DNA of 64,000 bases from Nocardia sp. NBC_00565 (GTDB taxonomy: Bacteria; Actinomycetota; Actinomycetes; Mycobacteriales; Mycobacteriaceae): contig NZ_CP107785.1 in assembly GCF_036345915.1 (NCBI RefSeq), forward strand, positions 6,386,001 to 6,450,000, given 5' to 3'. A model generated the notes under the pieces. The model saw nothing but the letters and a program-made list of their open reading frames with translations. It did no database searches and was not told where the DNA came from. Of this stretch, positions 44,663 through 52,688 are shown piece by piece. Both the position numbers and the translations under genes were made by a program. Position 1 is the first letter of the stretch. Every line of letters begins with the position of its first letter.

Positions 44663-45313
44663 TCAGGGCAAGGTGGCCCGACCATCGCGCACCAGCCGGT
44701 CGATGACGGTCCCCGCCACCTCCTCGACGGTGATGCCGACCATCAGGTGATCGCGCCACGCCCCGTCCACATCGAGGTAGCGCTTGAGCAGCCCTTCCTC
44801 GCGGAATCCGACATTGCGCAGCACCGCTTGACTGGCCAGATTCTCCGGCCGCACGGTCGCCTCGATCCGATGCAACCCGGCGGGCCCGAAGCAGTGATCC
44901 ACGCCGAGCCCCAGCGCGGCCGTCGCCACACCCTGACCGCCCAGATCCTTGGCCACCCAATACCCGATCCACGCCGAACGCAGTGCGCCGCGCACGATAT
45001 TGCCGATGGTCAACTGCCCGCTGAAGGCACCGTCGACCTCGATCACGAGCGGAATCATCGCGCCGCGCCTGGCCTCGGCCTTCAGACTCGACCACAGCGA
45101 CGGCCAATTCGACGCGTGGTTGCGCGCCTCCCAGGCCCCACGCCCGGTCGGCTCCCACGGCTCCAGATGCGCCTGGTCACGCAGGCGGATTCGGCTCCAC
45201 GCCGCCGCGTCGCGCAACCGCACCGGCCGCAGCGTCACCTGTCCCGCCGCGACGCGCACCGGTCCCAGATGCGCGGGCCATCCCGGATGCTGCGTGACCC
45301 GGAAAACGTTCAT
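44663..45313 (-). CDS. rimJ: RimJ-like GNAT N-acetyltransferase
   Basis: A 216-residue GNAT-fold acetyltransferase of the RimJ/RimL group, expected to acetylate a ribosomal or other protein N-terminus using acetyl-CoA. Features are VTLRPVRLRDAAAWSRIR at the start, IGYWVAKDLGGQGVATAAL for the acetyl-CoA pyrophosphate loop, and HRIEATVRPENLASQAVLRN, then GFREEGLLKRYLDVDGAWRDH. ATG at 45313 has GAGG 9 nt upstream; a GTG three codons earlier is possible. It lies 12 nt downstream of glp in one operon, as Rv0995 follows moeA1 in M. tuberculosis. Confidence 0.88.
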   Translation of the reverse strand: MNVFRVTQHPGWPAHLGPVRVAAGQVTLRPVRLRDAAAWSRIRLRDQAHLEPWEPTGRGAWEARNHASNWPSLWSSLKAEARRGAMIPLVIEVDGAFSGQLTIGNIVRGALRSAWIGYWVAKDLGGQGVATAALGLGVDHCFGPAGLHRIEATVRPENLASQAVLRNVGFREEGLLKRYLDVDGAWRDHLMVGITVEEVAGTVIDRLVRDGRATLP

Positions 45314-45325
45314 CGTCTCCACGCC

Positions 45326-46585
45326 TCAGCCGCGCTGTGCGAGAAAGGCGACCCGGACCTCGTCACCGGTCCTGATCTCGGTGTCGTCCGGGTCGATCAC
45401 GATCAGACTGTTCGCCTCGGCGAGAGTGACGAGCAGATGCGACGAACCGCCGGCGCCGCCGCTGAGCGGCTGCACCAGATAATCGCCGGTGGCCTCATCG
45501 CGCATGAGTTGCGCGCGCAGATAGCCTTTGCGCCCGACCATCGAGGTGATCGGCGTGATGGTTCTGGCGCGAATGATCCGGCGCATCGGATGTCTGCGCC
45601 CCAACGCGATTCGAATCAGCGGTCGCACCATTACCTCGAAAACCACCAGTGCGCCAACGGGATTCGACGGTAGCAGAAAGGTCGGCACCTCATCGCGGCC
45701 GAGTCGTCCGAAACCCTGTACAGAGCCGGGATGCATAGCCACCCTTGCGATTTCGAGCTCACCGAGACCTTCGAGCGACTCGCGCACCTGCTCCGAGGCC
45801 CACCCGCCGACCGCACCCGCGATCACCACGACCTCGGAGCGGACCAGTTGCCCCTCCACCACATCGCGCAGCCGCCGCGGATCCGAACTGACGATGCCGA
45901 CGCGGTTCACATCCGCGCCGGCATCGCGCGCGGCGGCGGCCAGCGCATAGGAATTCACGTCGTAGACCTGCCCCGGCCCAGGCGTGCGGTCGATATCGAT
46001 GAGCTCGCCGCCGATCGAGATCACCGACAGCCGCGGCCTCGGATGCACAAGCACCTTGTCCTGCCCGACGGCGGCCAGCAGACCCACCTGCGCCGCACCG
46101 ATGATGGTGCCCGCGCGCACCGCGACATCGCCGGGCTGCACATCGTCGCCGATGCGCCGGACATAGTCACCCGAACGGACCGGCTCGTACACCTTGATCC
46201 TGGCCCGGCCGCCATCGGTGAAATCCAAGGGCAGTACGGCATCCGCGAGCGTCGGCAGCGGAGCACCGGTATCCACTCGCACGGTCTGGCGCGGCTGCAG
46301 ACGGATCGGCTGCTTGGAACCGGCGACCACCTCGCCGACCACCGGCAGCGTCAAATCGACCAGTTCGCCGTCCTCGTTGCGGATATCGGTACCGGCGGCG
46401 GACACATCGACACTGCGCACCGCGTAGCCGTCGATGGCGGCCTGATCGAATCCGGGCAGCGGTAGCTCGGTCACGACATCCTCGGCACACAGCAGGCCCT
46501 GGGCCTCGGAGATCGCGACCCGGACCGGCCGGGGCGCGACCGCCGCAGCTGTCACCTTGATCTGCTGATCCTCAACCGAGCGCAT
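45326..46585 (-). CDS. glp: Gephyrin-like molybdotransferase Glp (MoeA family)
   Basis: A 419-residue MoeA-family protein with the four MoeA domains. It starts VEDQQIKVTAAAVAPRPVRV, then LPGFDQAAIDGYAVRS, the DTGAPLPTLADAVLP motif, the MPT-binding motif region (VVVIAGAVGGWASEQVRESL, where canonical SGGVSVG-type residues are changed), and a beta-barrel domain IV at the C-terminus. The altered active-site loop fits the corynebacterial Glp role in divisome organisation rather than molybdenum insertion. It is in one operon with rimJ, and glpR lies just downstream. Confidence 0.85.
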   Translation of the reverse strand: MRSVEDQQIKVTAAAVAPRPVRVAISEAQGLLCAEDVVTELPLPGFDQAAIDGYAVRSVDVSAAGTDIRNEDGELVDLTLPVVGEVVAGSKQPIRLQPRQTVRVDTGAPLPTLADAVLPLDFTDGGRARIKVYEPVRSGDYVRRIGDDVQPGDVAVRAGTIIGAAQVGLLAAVGQDKVLVHPRPRLSVISIGGELIDIDRTPGPGQVYDVNSYALAAAARDAGADVNRVGIVSSDPRRLRDVVEGQLVRSEVVVIAGAVGGWASEQVRESLEGLGELEIARVAMHPGSVQGFGRLGRDEVPTFLLPSNPVGALVVFEVMVRPLIRIALGRRHPMRRIIRARTITPITSMVGRKGYLRAQLMRDEATGDYLVQPLSGGAGGSSHLLVTLAEANSLIVIDPDDTEIRTGDEVRVAFLAQRG

Positions 46586-46714
46586 CCAGCCCTTCCTGAT
46601 CTCTCCGCACCGACCCGATTCCGCAACCCGCGCAACCGTGTTCCGTGCGCGCGAAGGTGAACCATCATTCGTACCCGACGGTCCACTATCGGCGAAACCC
46701 GACGCCCGTCCCTA

Positions 46715-47671
46715 TCAGTCGTAGGTCGTCAGCTGTGGGTCCCAGTCCGAACTGAGCCGATGCTGCAGCCACTCGCGCAGGGCGGGTCCGTATTCCTCTC
46801 GTTCCAAAGCGAAATCGACCGCAGCACGAAGATAGCCGCCCGGGTTGCCCAAATCGTGGCGCGACCCACGGTGCACCACCACATGGACCGGATGGCCCTC
46901 CTCGATGAGCAGTGCGATCGCGTCGGTGAGTTGTAGCTCACCGCCCGCGCCCGGTTCGATCCGGCGCAGCGCGTCGAAGATGGCGCGGTCCAACAGGTAT
47001 CGGCCCGCGGCGGCATACGTCGACGGTGCGTCGGCGAGCGCAGGCTTCTCCACCATTCCCTTGACCCGCAGCACATTCGGGTTCACCGCATCGGGCACCG
47101 GCGCGACGTCGAACACACCGTAGGCGCTGACCTCGTTCTTGGGAACGTCGATGGCGCACAACACCGTTCCGCCGCGCTTGCGCCGGACCCGGCTCATCAC
47201 ATCGAGCACACCGCACGGCAGCACCAGATCGTCGGGTAGCAGCACGGCGATGGCGTCCTCATCGTCATCGAGGACGCGCTCGGCCTGCGCGACCGCGTGC
47301 CCGAGACCGAGTGGCTCCTCTTGAACCACCGAGGTGACATCGAGCAGCGCGGGCGCCTTGCGCACCTTCTCCAACAGATGGAACTTGCCGCGCTCGGCGA
47401 GCGTGCCCTCCAGCACCAGGTCCTCGACGAAGTGCGCGACCACGCCGTCCTTGCCCGGTGAGGTCACGATCACCAGCCGCTCGGCGCCGGAGTCGGCGGC
47501 CTCGGTCGCGACCAGCTCGATGCCCGGAGTGTCCACCACCGGCAGCAGCTCCTTGGGCACGGTCTTGGTCGCGGGCAGGAACCGCGTCCCGAGCCCGGCC
47601 GCGGGCACGACGGCCGTGCGGAAACACGACACGACCGCGTCGTTCGCGGTTTGTCCGGCCTTTGCTGTCAT
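46715..47671 (-). CDS. galU: UTP-glucose-1-phosphate uridylyltransferase
   Basis: GalU makes UDP-glucose from UTP and glucose-1-phosphate, feeding cell-wall and trehalose synthesis. The 318-residue protein has the nucleotide-binding motif AVVPAAGLGTRFLPATKTVPKE, the metal-binding VLLPDDLV region, and the sugar-phosphate motifs GMVEKP and GGELQLTDAI. ATG at 47671. It is divergent from the 5-formyl-THF cyclo-ligase gene and upstream of glp on the same strand, the order known from Rv0993-Rv0994. Confidence 0.95.
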   Translation of the reverse strand: MTAKAGQTANDAVVSCFRTAVVPAAGLGTRFLPATKTVPKELLPVVDTPGIELVATEAADSGAERLVIVTSPGKDGVVAHFVEDLVLEGTLAERGKFHLLEKVRKAPALLDVTSVVQEEPLGLGHAVAQAERVLDDDEDAIAVLLPDDLVLPCGVLDVMSRVRRKRGGTVLCAIDVPKNEVSAYGVFDVAPVPDAVNPNVLRVKGMVEKPALADAPSTYAAAGRYLLDRAIFDALRRIEPGAGGELQLTDAIALLIEEGHPVHVVVHRGSRHDLGNPGGYLRAAVDFALEREEYGPALREWLQHRLSSDWDPQLTTYD

Positions 47672-47738
47672 ACGCCTACCCTATCCATCCATCCCTGGCT
47701 CGAAGCGGCCATCACGCCGACTCGGGTCCCGGTGAGCT

Positions 47739-47744
47739 TAAGGT
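47739..47744 (+). promoter_or_regulatory. -10 box of leaderless promoter for the cyclo-ligase gene
   Basis: TAAGGT is followed by seven bases and GTG at 47752. This spacing selects that GTG among the candidate starts at 47743, 47752 and 47758. Confidence 0.5.
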
Positions 47745-47751
47745 GATCACT

Positions 47752-48345
47752 GTGGAGATGCCCGGCGAGCGTGACAAACATGCCTGGCGGACCGAAATCA
47801 GTGCGAGACGGGCCGCGATGACCGCCGCCGAGCATGCGCTCGAGGCGCGTGAGCTGGCCCACAACATCGCCGAAATGGACGTTCCCGAATGGGTCTGCGC
47901 GTACGTGCCGGTGCGTGGAGAACCCGGATCGACGGCGATGCTCGAGGCGCTGCGCGCGGCGGGTGCCCGCGTGCTGTTGCCGGTCACCGGACCACCCGGA
48001 CCGTTGAACTGGGCCGAGTACACCGGTTCGGCGGGCTTGCGGCGTGCGAGATTCGGACTGCTCGAACCCACAGGTGCGGTGCTCGCCGACGCGATCACGC
48101 TGGCGGAGCTGATCCTGGTCCCGGCGTTGGCGGTGGACCGCCGCGGGGTGCGGCTGGGCCGGGGTGCGGGGTACTACGACCGGACGCTGGCGGCCGCGCG
48201 GCCGCGAACGCGGTTGATCGCGGTGGTTCGCGATGATGAGCTGCTCGATCGGCTCCCGGAGGAGCCGCATGATCTGCGCATGGGTTGGGCGCTGACACCG
48301 CACGGCGGACTGCATCGACTGGATAGCGCCGTATCAACTCGGTAG
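47752..48345 (+). CDS. 5-formyltetrahydrofolate cyclo-ligase
   Basis: This enzyme converts 5-formyl-THF to 5,10-methenyl-THF with ATP (MTHFS family). The product is 197 residues from GTG 47752, the length of Rv0992c. Motifs are HAWRTEISARRAAMTAAE at the start (ATP/substrate binding), VCAYVPVRGEPGSTAM, LILVPALAVDRRG and the signature RLGRGAGYYDRTL. Divergent from galU; fmdB follows on the same strand after 88 bp. Confidence 0.9.
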   Translation: MEMPGERDKHAWRTEISARRAAMTAAEHALEARELAHNIAEMDVPEWVCAYVPVRGEPGSTAMLEALRAAGARVLLPVTGPPGPLNWAEYTGSAGLRRARFGLLEPTGAVLADAITLAELILVPALAVDRRGVRLGRGAGYYDRTLAAARPRTRLIAVVRDDELLDRLPEEPHDLRMGWALTPHGGLHRLDSAVSTR

Positions 48346-48433
48346 CAATGCGGATGCGGAATGAAATGCCGATTAGCGGTGTTGGCACTGTCGGCTGTAG
48401 AGTGCCAGATTGACGAACCCTGCGGAGGATGCT

Positions 48434-48730
48434 GTGCCAACTTATTCATACGCGTGCACCCAGTGTGACAACCGCTTCGACATCGTTCAGTCCTTCACAG
48501 ACGAGGCGCTGAGCGTCTGCTCGGAGTGCTCCGGGAAGCTGCGCAAGCTCTTCAACTCGGTCGGCATCGTGTTCAAGGGCAGTGGCTTCTACCGCACCGA
48601 CAGCCGTGGTGGCGCGTCGACGGCGAGTGAGCCCGCGAAGTCGGACAGCGGCGCCAGTAGCACCGCGGCGAGCTCGGACGCGGGATCGTCCAGCAGCTCG
48701 AGCACGACCAGCACGGCCGTCGCCAGCTGA
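48434..48730 (+). CDS. FmdB-family zinc-ribbon protein
   Basis: A 98-residue protein with an N-terminal zinc ribbon: PTYSYACTQCDNRFDIVQ, then ALSVCSECSGKLRKLF, giving two CXXC pairs, followed by GIVFKGSGFYRTDSR. The C-terminal third is a Ser/Thr/Ala low-complexity tail. It matches the FmdB regulatory-protein family and Rv0991c by position. The start is GTG at 48434 with GGAGGA at 48424-48429. Confidence 0.9.
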   Translation: MPTYSYACTQCDNRFDIVQSFTDEALSVCSECSGKLRKLFNSVGIVFKGSGFYRTDSRGGASTASEPAKSDSGASSTAASSDAGSSSSSSTTSTAVAS

Positions 48731-48747
48731 GTTTCGGTTCGAAACCG

Positions 48748-48776
48748 GAGATAGCGACCGCTTGCGGTCGCTCGAT
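48748..48776. repeat. Hairpin repeat copy, possible terminator after fmdB
   Basis: AGCGACCGC, TT, GCGGTCGCT forms a perfect 9-bp stem at 48753-48772. Read on the minus strand it is TCGAGCGACCGCAAGCGGTC, then GCTA, matching the core of the 35-bp repeat family. It lies 22 nt after the fmdB stop and may act as a terminator. Confidence 0.7.
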
Positions 48777-48862
48777 ACGACCAGCCCCGTGGGAGTTGTC
48801 CACAGGGCTGTTGTTATCCACAGGGCCAGCTTTTCTCGGGCGAGTCGCCGGGCGCCCGACCA

Positions 48863-48868
48863 TATGCT
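48863..48868 (+). promoter_or_regulatory. -10 box of leaderless promoter for the SAF-domain gene
   Basis: TATGCT is six bases before the ATG at 48875; no Shine-Dalgarno sequence is seen. Confidence 0.45.
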
Positions 48869-48874
48869 CCGGAC

Positions 48875-49588
48875 ATGGCTCCCCTGGGCACGATTCCGCC
48901 GGGCATATCCCCGCTGCGTAAGACCCGATCCTTCGCCGATCTCGGCCGCGGCGGCTCCCTGCGCGCCGCGGTCGGGAATCGACCGTCTTGGGCCGACGGT
49001 CTCCTCGCCCGCCGCGTACTCGCGGCCGCACTCACCGCACTCGCGGTCGTGCTGTTGCTGCGCGGTGATCCCGGCAGTGAGCGCACCGAGGTCGTGGTCG
49101 CCGGGCGCGATCTGCCACCCGGACATCTACTCGAGGCCGATGATCTGCGCTCGACACCGCATGAAGCCCGCACCCTGCCCACGGGCGCGGTCGACGACAT
49201 CGCCATCCTGGTCGGCGCGACCCTGACCGGCGCCATGCGCACCGGCGAGGTGTTCACCGATCTGCGCATCGTCGGGCCGCGGTTGGCGGCGGTCGCCACC
49301 GGCGCCCGCGATGCCCGCATCGTGCCCATTCGCTTGGCCGACACCGCGGTCGCGGAGATCCTGCGGGCGGGCGACCGGGTGGATGTCATCGGCGCCGAGG
49401 ACCAGAGCGGTCCGGGCACGCGCCCCGCCCGGCTACTCGCCATCGACGCCGCGGTCGTCCTGGTATCCAGCCCCGCCGACCGACGCGGCACGCCCGAGCG
49501 GGTGGTGCTGGTCGCGATGGATGCCGAACACGCGACCGCCGTGGCCGCCGCCTCGTTGCGAACCGCCCTTACCGTCGTCTTTCATTGA
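48875..49588 (+). CDS. SAF-domain (CpaB/RcpC-like) membrane-anchored protein
   Basis: A 237-residue protein with a cytoplasmic basic N-terminus, one membrane helix (about 46-63, RVLAAALTALAVVLLLRG) and an extracytoplasmic SAF domain. The SAF domain starts EVVVAGRDLPPGHLLEADDL, the pattern of CpaB/RcpC pilus-assembly and flagellar P-ring-like proteins. No pilus genes are nearby. The position corresponds to Rv0990c. Its role in actinobacteria is unknown. Confidence 0.8.
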   Translation: MAPLGTIPPGISPLRKTRSFADLGRGGSLRAAVGNRPSWADGLLARRVLAAALTALAVVLLLRGDPGSERTEVVVAGRDLPPGHLLEADDLRSTPHEARTLPTGAVDDIAILVGATLTGAMRTGEVFTDLRIVGPRLAAVATGARDARIVPIRLADTAVAEILRAGDRVDVIGAEDQSGPGTRPARLLAIDAAVVLVSSPADRRGTPERVVLVAMDAEHATAVAAASLRTALTVVFH

Positions 49589-49698
49589 CAATCGTTCGCT
49601 GAGTATTTGCCATCAAGGTCAACTAGCATCGGTCGGAACGGCAGCCCGAACCGCCGAGCACAGCTAGTCAGCTCCCACCCGAAGAGGAGATATCGGCA

Positions 49699-50103
49699 AT
49701 GCTCAAGGGTTTCAAGGAATTCCTACTCCGCGGAAACGTCGTCGACCTGGCGGTAGCCGTGGTGATCGGTACCGCGTTCGTCGCGATCGTCACCGCGTTC
49801 ACCAATGGGATCATCAATCCGATACTTGCCGTATTCGGCGGCAACAATGAAATCGGCCTCGGTTTCCGGTTGGTTGCCGATAAACCGGCGACCTTCGTGC
49901 AGGTCGGCCCGATCATCACCGCGGCCCTCAACTTCGTAATCATCGCCGCGGTGCTGTACTTGGTGTTGGTGCTGCCCGCGCTGCACGCGAAGAAGCGCTG
50001 GGGCGCCAGCGACACTCCACTCACCGATTCCGAAGTGCTGGTACAGATTCGGGATCTGCTCGCCGAGGGGCAGCACAGCTCCGGTGGACGTCACGAATTC
50101 TGA
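49699..50103 (+). CDS. mscL: Large-conductance mechanosensitive channel
   Basis: This pentameric membrane channel opens under turgor stress. The 134-residue protein starts MLKGFKEFLLRGNVVDLAVAV (N-terminal amphipathic helix and TM1 with the DLAVAVVIG constriction), then a periplasmic loop and TM2 (IITAALNFVIIAAVLYLVLVL). The C-terminal helix has LVQIRDLLAE. The length is normal. ATG at 49699 has GAGGAG upstream. The M. tuberculosis orthologue (Rv0985c) also lies next to moaB2 and pepD; here four porin genes separate them. Confidence 0.95.
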   Translation: MLKGFKEFLLRGNVVDLAVAVVIGTAFVAIVTAFTNGIINPILAVFGGNNEIGLGFRLVADKPATFVQVGPIITAALNFVIIAAVLYLVLVLPALHAKKRWGASDTPLTDSEVLVQIRDLLAEGQHSSGGRHEF

Positions 50104-50115
50104 ATTCCCCTGTGC

Positions 50116-50151
50116 CCCTGAATTCTCCTATATCCCTGAATTCTCCTATAT
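50116..50151. repeat. Tandem 18-bp direct repeat after mscL
   Basis: CCCTGAATTCTCCTATAT occurs twice in succession (50116 and 50134), with a partial third unit just upstream near 50098. It lies between the mscL stop and the strong terminator hairpin. Confidence 0.85.
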
Positions 50152-50159
50152 CGGAGCGC

Positions 50160-50193
50160 AATCGGGCCCGTCGCCGCTGCGACGGGCCCGATT
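50160..50193. terminator. Bidirectional terminator between mscL and the porin genes
   Basis: A perfect 15-bp stem (AATCGGGCCCGTCGC and its complement) with loop CGCT separates convergent transcription units. It is the strongest hairpin seen in the window. Confidence 0.88.
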
Positions 50194-50229
50194 CGTCGGT
50201 GCCACTGGGTATTTCACCCAGGCCGGACC

Positions 50230-50901
50230 TCAGCCGATACTGAAGGGCTGACCCCACAACGTCGTCCAGGTGATGACGTGATCGGTCTCCACCTCGACAC
50301 TGACGAACGAGCGCGCCTGGGCATAACCGCCGCAGCCGGTCAGGCCGATGGTCTCGTCGGCCCAGGTGACCGAGCCGCTGCCACCCTTGAACTTGTTGCG
50401 CTTCTTGTGCGCCTCGTTACCGAAGTCGTCGGCCTGCTCGAGATCGAGCACGTAGAACGACTGTGCCTGGCCGGGACCGAGGCTGAGGTTCGCGCCGCTG
50501 GAGGCGCTCGCCTTCGGCTTGACGTTGTTGCTGTCGCTCCAGTCGAGACCGCCGGTTACGCCGCCTTCCGCGCCGCCACCGTCGATATTCACCTGGCAGG
50601 CGACGACATATCCCGGGAAGATCGCGCCGTTGTTACCGTCGGACACTTCGACTTGCGCGCTGCCGGACACCCACGCGTTGCGATGCACCGGCGTGGAGCC
50701 CATGGACGGGTTGATATTGGCCGATTCGCCGACCAGCCGGATTGTCAGGACGGTGCCGTCGGATAGCGTCTTGGTGATTTGCCCGCCCGGCAGCGGAATG
50801 AAGGTGTCGGCATTGGCCGCACCGGTCGAGAGCAGACCCAGTGCCAACGCGGCCGCGCCGCCGAGCCCGGCCGCACGCGCCACAAATTTACGATCGATCA
50901 T
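50230..50901 (-). CDS. MspA-family porin, type A copy 1
   Basis: A 223-residue outer-membrane (mycomembrane) porin precursor. It has a signal peptide ending in ANA before DTFIPLPGG (site near residue 31). The mature part shows MspA-family features: LVGESANINPSMGSTPVHRN, a Cys in ACQVNI, and the C-terminal GYAQARSFVSVEVETDHV, then TLWGQPFSIG. It is similar to the Nocardia NfpA/NfpB channel subunits; which one it equals cannot be fixed here. It lies 75 bp downstream of a type B gene, so A and B probably form a mixed channel. Confidence 0.9.
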   Translation of the reverse strand: MIDRKFVARAAGLGGAAALALGLLSTGAANADTFIPLPGGQITKTLSDGTVLTIRLVGESANINPSMGSTPVHRNAWVSGSAQVEVSDGNNGAIFPGYVVACQVNIDGGGAEGGVTGGLDWSDSNNVKPKASASSGANLSLGPGQAQSFYVLDLEQADDFGNEAHKKRNKFKGGSGSVTWADETIGLTGCGGYAQARSFVSVEVETDHVITWTTLWGQPFSIG

Positions 50902-50976
50902 TGTTGTACTACCCCTAGCGGATTGAGTTCGATGAGTTCGATTCGGCGAGTAGAGATTTGACAGATCCAGCCGAGG

Positions 50977-51651
50977 TCAGCCGATGCTGAACGGCGCTCC
51001 GTAGAGGGTCACCTTGGAGTAGTTATTGCCGATGATTTCGACAACGGTGTAGGCACGCGCCTGGGCATAACCCGCGCAACCCTGGATCTCGATCTCCGCA
51101 TCCTGATACTCGACGGAGTAGACGCCGGGCTCGAGGATGTCCTTGTAATCGATCTGAACGAACTTGACGTCGCCGGGGCCGAGGTTGAGGCCGATCGAGC
51201 CACCGAGCGAACCGCCCGAGAGGTTGATGCCGCCGGAAACACCGGCCGAGATCGCGTTATCGGCGATGCTGACCTGGCAGCCGACGATATAGCCGGTGCT
51301 CAATTGCGAAGCACCGTGCGTCGAGGAGTTATTGGTACCCGGCGCTCCGGAAGCGCCGTTGTTCGGGCCGATCGTGCCCTCTGGCGTGACGGACACATCG
51401 GCGTTGGCGTTGCCCGAGACCCAAACGACTCGGCCCGCGCCATTGGCGGCTAAGGATGGCGAAATCAACGCGTGCTCACCCGTGCGAGAGATGGTCACGC
51501 CCGGACCCGACTTCTGGCCGTCCGGCAACGGCACGAAGACATCGGCGTTGGCAGCGCCGATCGAAAGCAGGCCCATTCCCACAGCGGCTGCGACACCGGC
51601 ACCCGCAATGCGGGCACCTCGACGCAGACCGCTGGTGCGGTTCTTGCTCAT
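50977..51651 (-). CDS. MspA-family porin, type B copy 1
   Basis: A 224-residue MspA-like porin precursor with a long basic signal-peptide start (KNRTSGLRRGARIAGAG) and cleavage after ANA before DVFVPLPDG. The mature part has RTGEHALISPSLAANGAGRV, a Cys in VGCQVSIAD and another in IQGCAGYAQARAYTVVEI; it ends TLYGAPFSIG. ATG at 51651 follows GAGGGGAAG. The type differs clearly from type A (about 50977 versus 50230) but is nearly identical in layout to the copy at 52689. Confidence 0.9.
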   Translation of the reverse strand: MSKNRTSGLRRGARIAGAGVAAAVGMGLLSIGAANADVFVPLPDGQKSGPGVTISRTGEHALISPSLAANGAGRVVWVSGNANADVSVTPEGTIGPNNGASGAPGTNNSSTHGASQLSTGYIVGCQVSIADNAISAGVSGGINLSGGSLGGSIGLNLGPGDVKFVQIDYKDILEPGVYSVEYQDAEIEIQGCAGYAQARAYTVVEIIGNNYSKVTLYGAPFSIG

Positions 51652-51963
51652 ACTTCCCCTCATCAGGATCTAGCGGTCGACCTCGGGGTACCGAGGCCGA
51701 AAACCCCTTTCATGCCGACACCGCTTGCTGGAAATACCTTGGCCATCAAGCGGATTGCCGACAATCTCGTCGGTGGACGATCTTGGGTGCGCCCAATATT
51801 AGTGGTTTCCGTGAACTTCCTGAGAGATTTCGCACATGTTACCGATGCCTCCGCTACGATCCCCGATCGTGATGGGCGACAACGACTTTTACAAAAGCAA
51901 GCGGACCCGTCGCGCATGCGACGAGTCCGCTTGTGTGTCTTCAGTTTTCGGTGACGCTACCGA
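51652..51963. other. Intergenic region between the two porin pairs
   Basis: No gene is seen. It holds the promoter region of the downstream porin pair and the terminator of the upstream pair (51899-51932). Confidence 0.6.
51899..51932. terminator. Terminator downstream of the upstream porin pair
   Basis: A 15-bp stem with one mismatch (AAGCGGACCCGTCGC with its partner, loop GCAT) lies about 30 bp after the type A copy 2 stop. On the minus strand it is followed by TTTTG, as expected of an intrinsic terminator. Confidence 0.8.
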
Positions 51964-52626
51964 TCAGCCGAGGCTGAAGGGCTGACCCCACAACGTCATC
52001 CAGGTGATGACGTTGTCGGTCTCGACCTCGACGCTGATGAAGGCCCGCGCCTGGGCGTAACCGGCGCAACCGGTCAGGCCGATCGTCTCGTCGGACCAGG
52101 TGACAGAGCCGCTGCCACCCTTGAACTTGTTGCGCTTCTTGTGCGCCTCGTTACCGAAGTCGTCGGCCTGCTCCAGGTCGAGCACGTAGAACGACTGCGA
52201 CTGCCCCGGGCCGAGGGTCAGGTTGCCACCAGTGCTGGCGCCGACGCTACCGTCACTCCCGTCCCAGTTCGCGGAGCCATCGACACCGCCGGTGGCACCG
52301 CCACCGGAGATGTTGACCTGGCAGCCGACGGTGTAGCCCGGGAAGATCGAGCCTGAGCCGTCACCGGAGACCTCGACCTGCGCGGAGCCCGAGACCCACG
52401 CGTTGCGGTGCAGCGGGGTGGAGCCCATGGACGGGTTGATGTTGGCGGACTCGCCGACCAGGCTGATGGTGACGACGGTGCCGTCGGAGAGCGTCTTGGT
52501 GATCGAGCCGCCCGGCAGCGGAACGAAGGCGTCGGCGTTCGCCGCACCTGTGGAGAACAGGCCAAGGGCGAGAGTGGCTGCGGCGCCGACACCGGCCACC
52601 CGAGCCACATTCTTACGGTTGATCAT
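51964..52626 (-). CDS. MspA-family porin, type A copy 2
   Basis: A 220-residue porin precursor almost the same as copy 1 of type A. Signal peptide MINRKNVARVAGVG... cleaved before DAFVPLPGG; shared blocks include GESANINPSMGSTPLHRN and DLEQADDFGNEAHKKRNKFK. Differences cluster in the central loop (SGDGSGSIFPGYTVGCQVNI). ATG at 52626 has GAGGGA upstream. It is second in an operon after type B copy 2 (62 bp gap). Confidence 0.9.
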   Translation of the reverse strand: MINRKNVARVAGVGAAATLALGLFSTGAANADAFVPLPGGSITKTLSDGTVVTISLVGESANINPSMGSTPLHRNAWVSGSAQVEVSGDGSGSIFPGYTVGCQVNISGGGATGGVDGSANWDGSDGSVGASTGGNLTLGPGQSQSFYVLDLEQADDFGNEAHKKRNKFKGGSGSVTWSDETIGLTGCAGYAQARAFISVEVETDNVITWMTLWGQPFSLG

Positions 52627-52688
52627 GCTTATGTCCCTCGAGGGTTGATTCGCTTGAGCGAGAAGAGTGTTCGTTGGATTGACCGACA

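Noticed and set aside
44583..45158. Alternate minus-strand frame covering rimJ
   Set aside because: It is in a different frame of the rimJ region, Arg/Gly-rich and without GNAT motifs.
45326..46585. Ordinary molybdopterin molybdotransferase moeA
   Set aside because: The molybdopterin-site loop is altered and glpR is nearby; a divisome role (Glp) is the better description, though residual enzymatic activity cannot be excluded.
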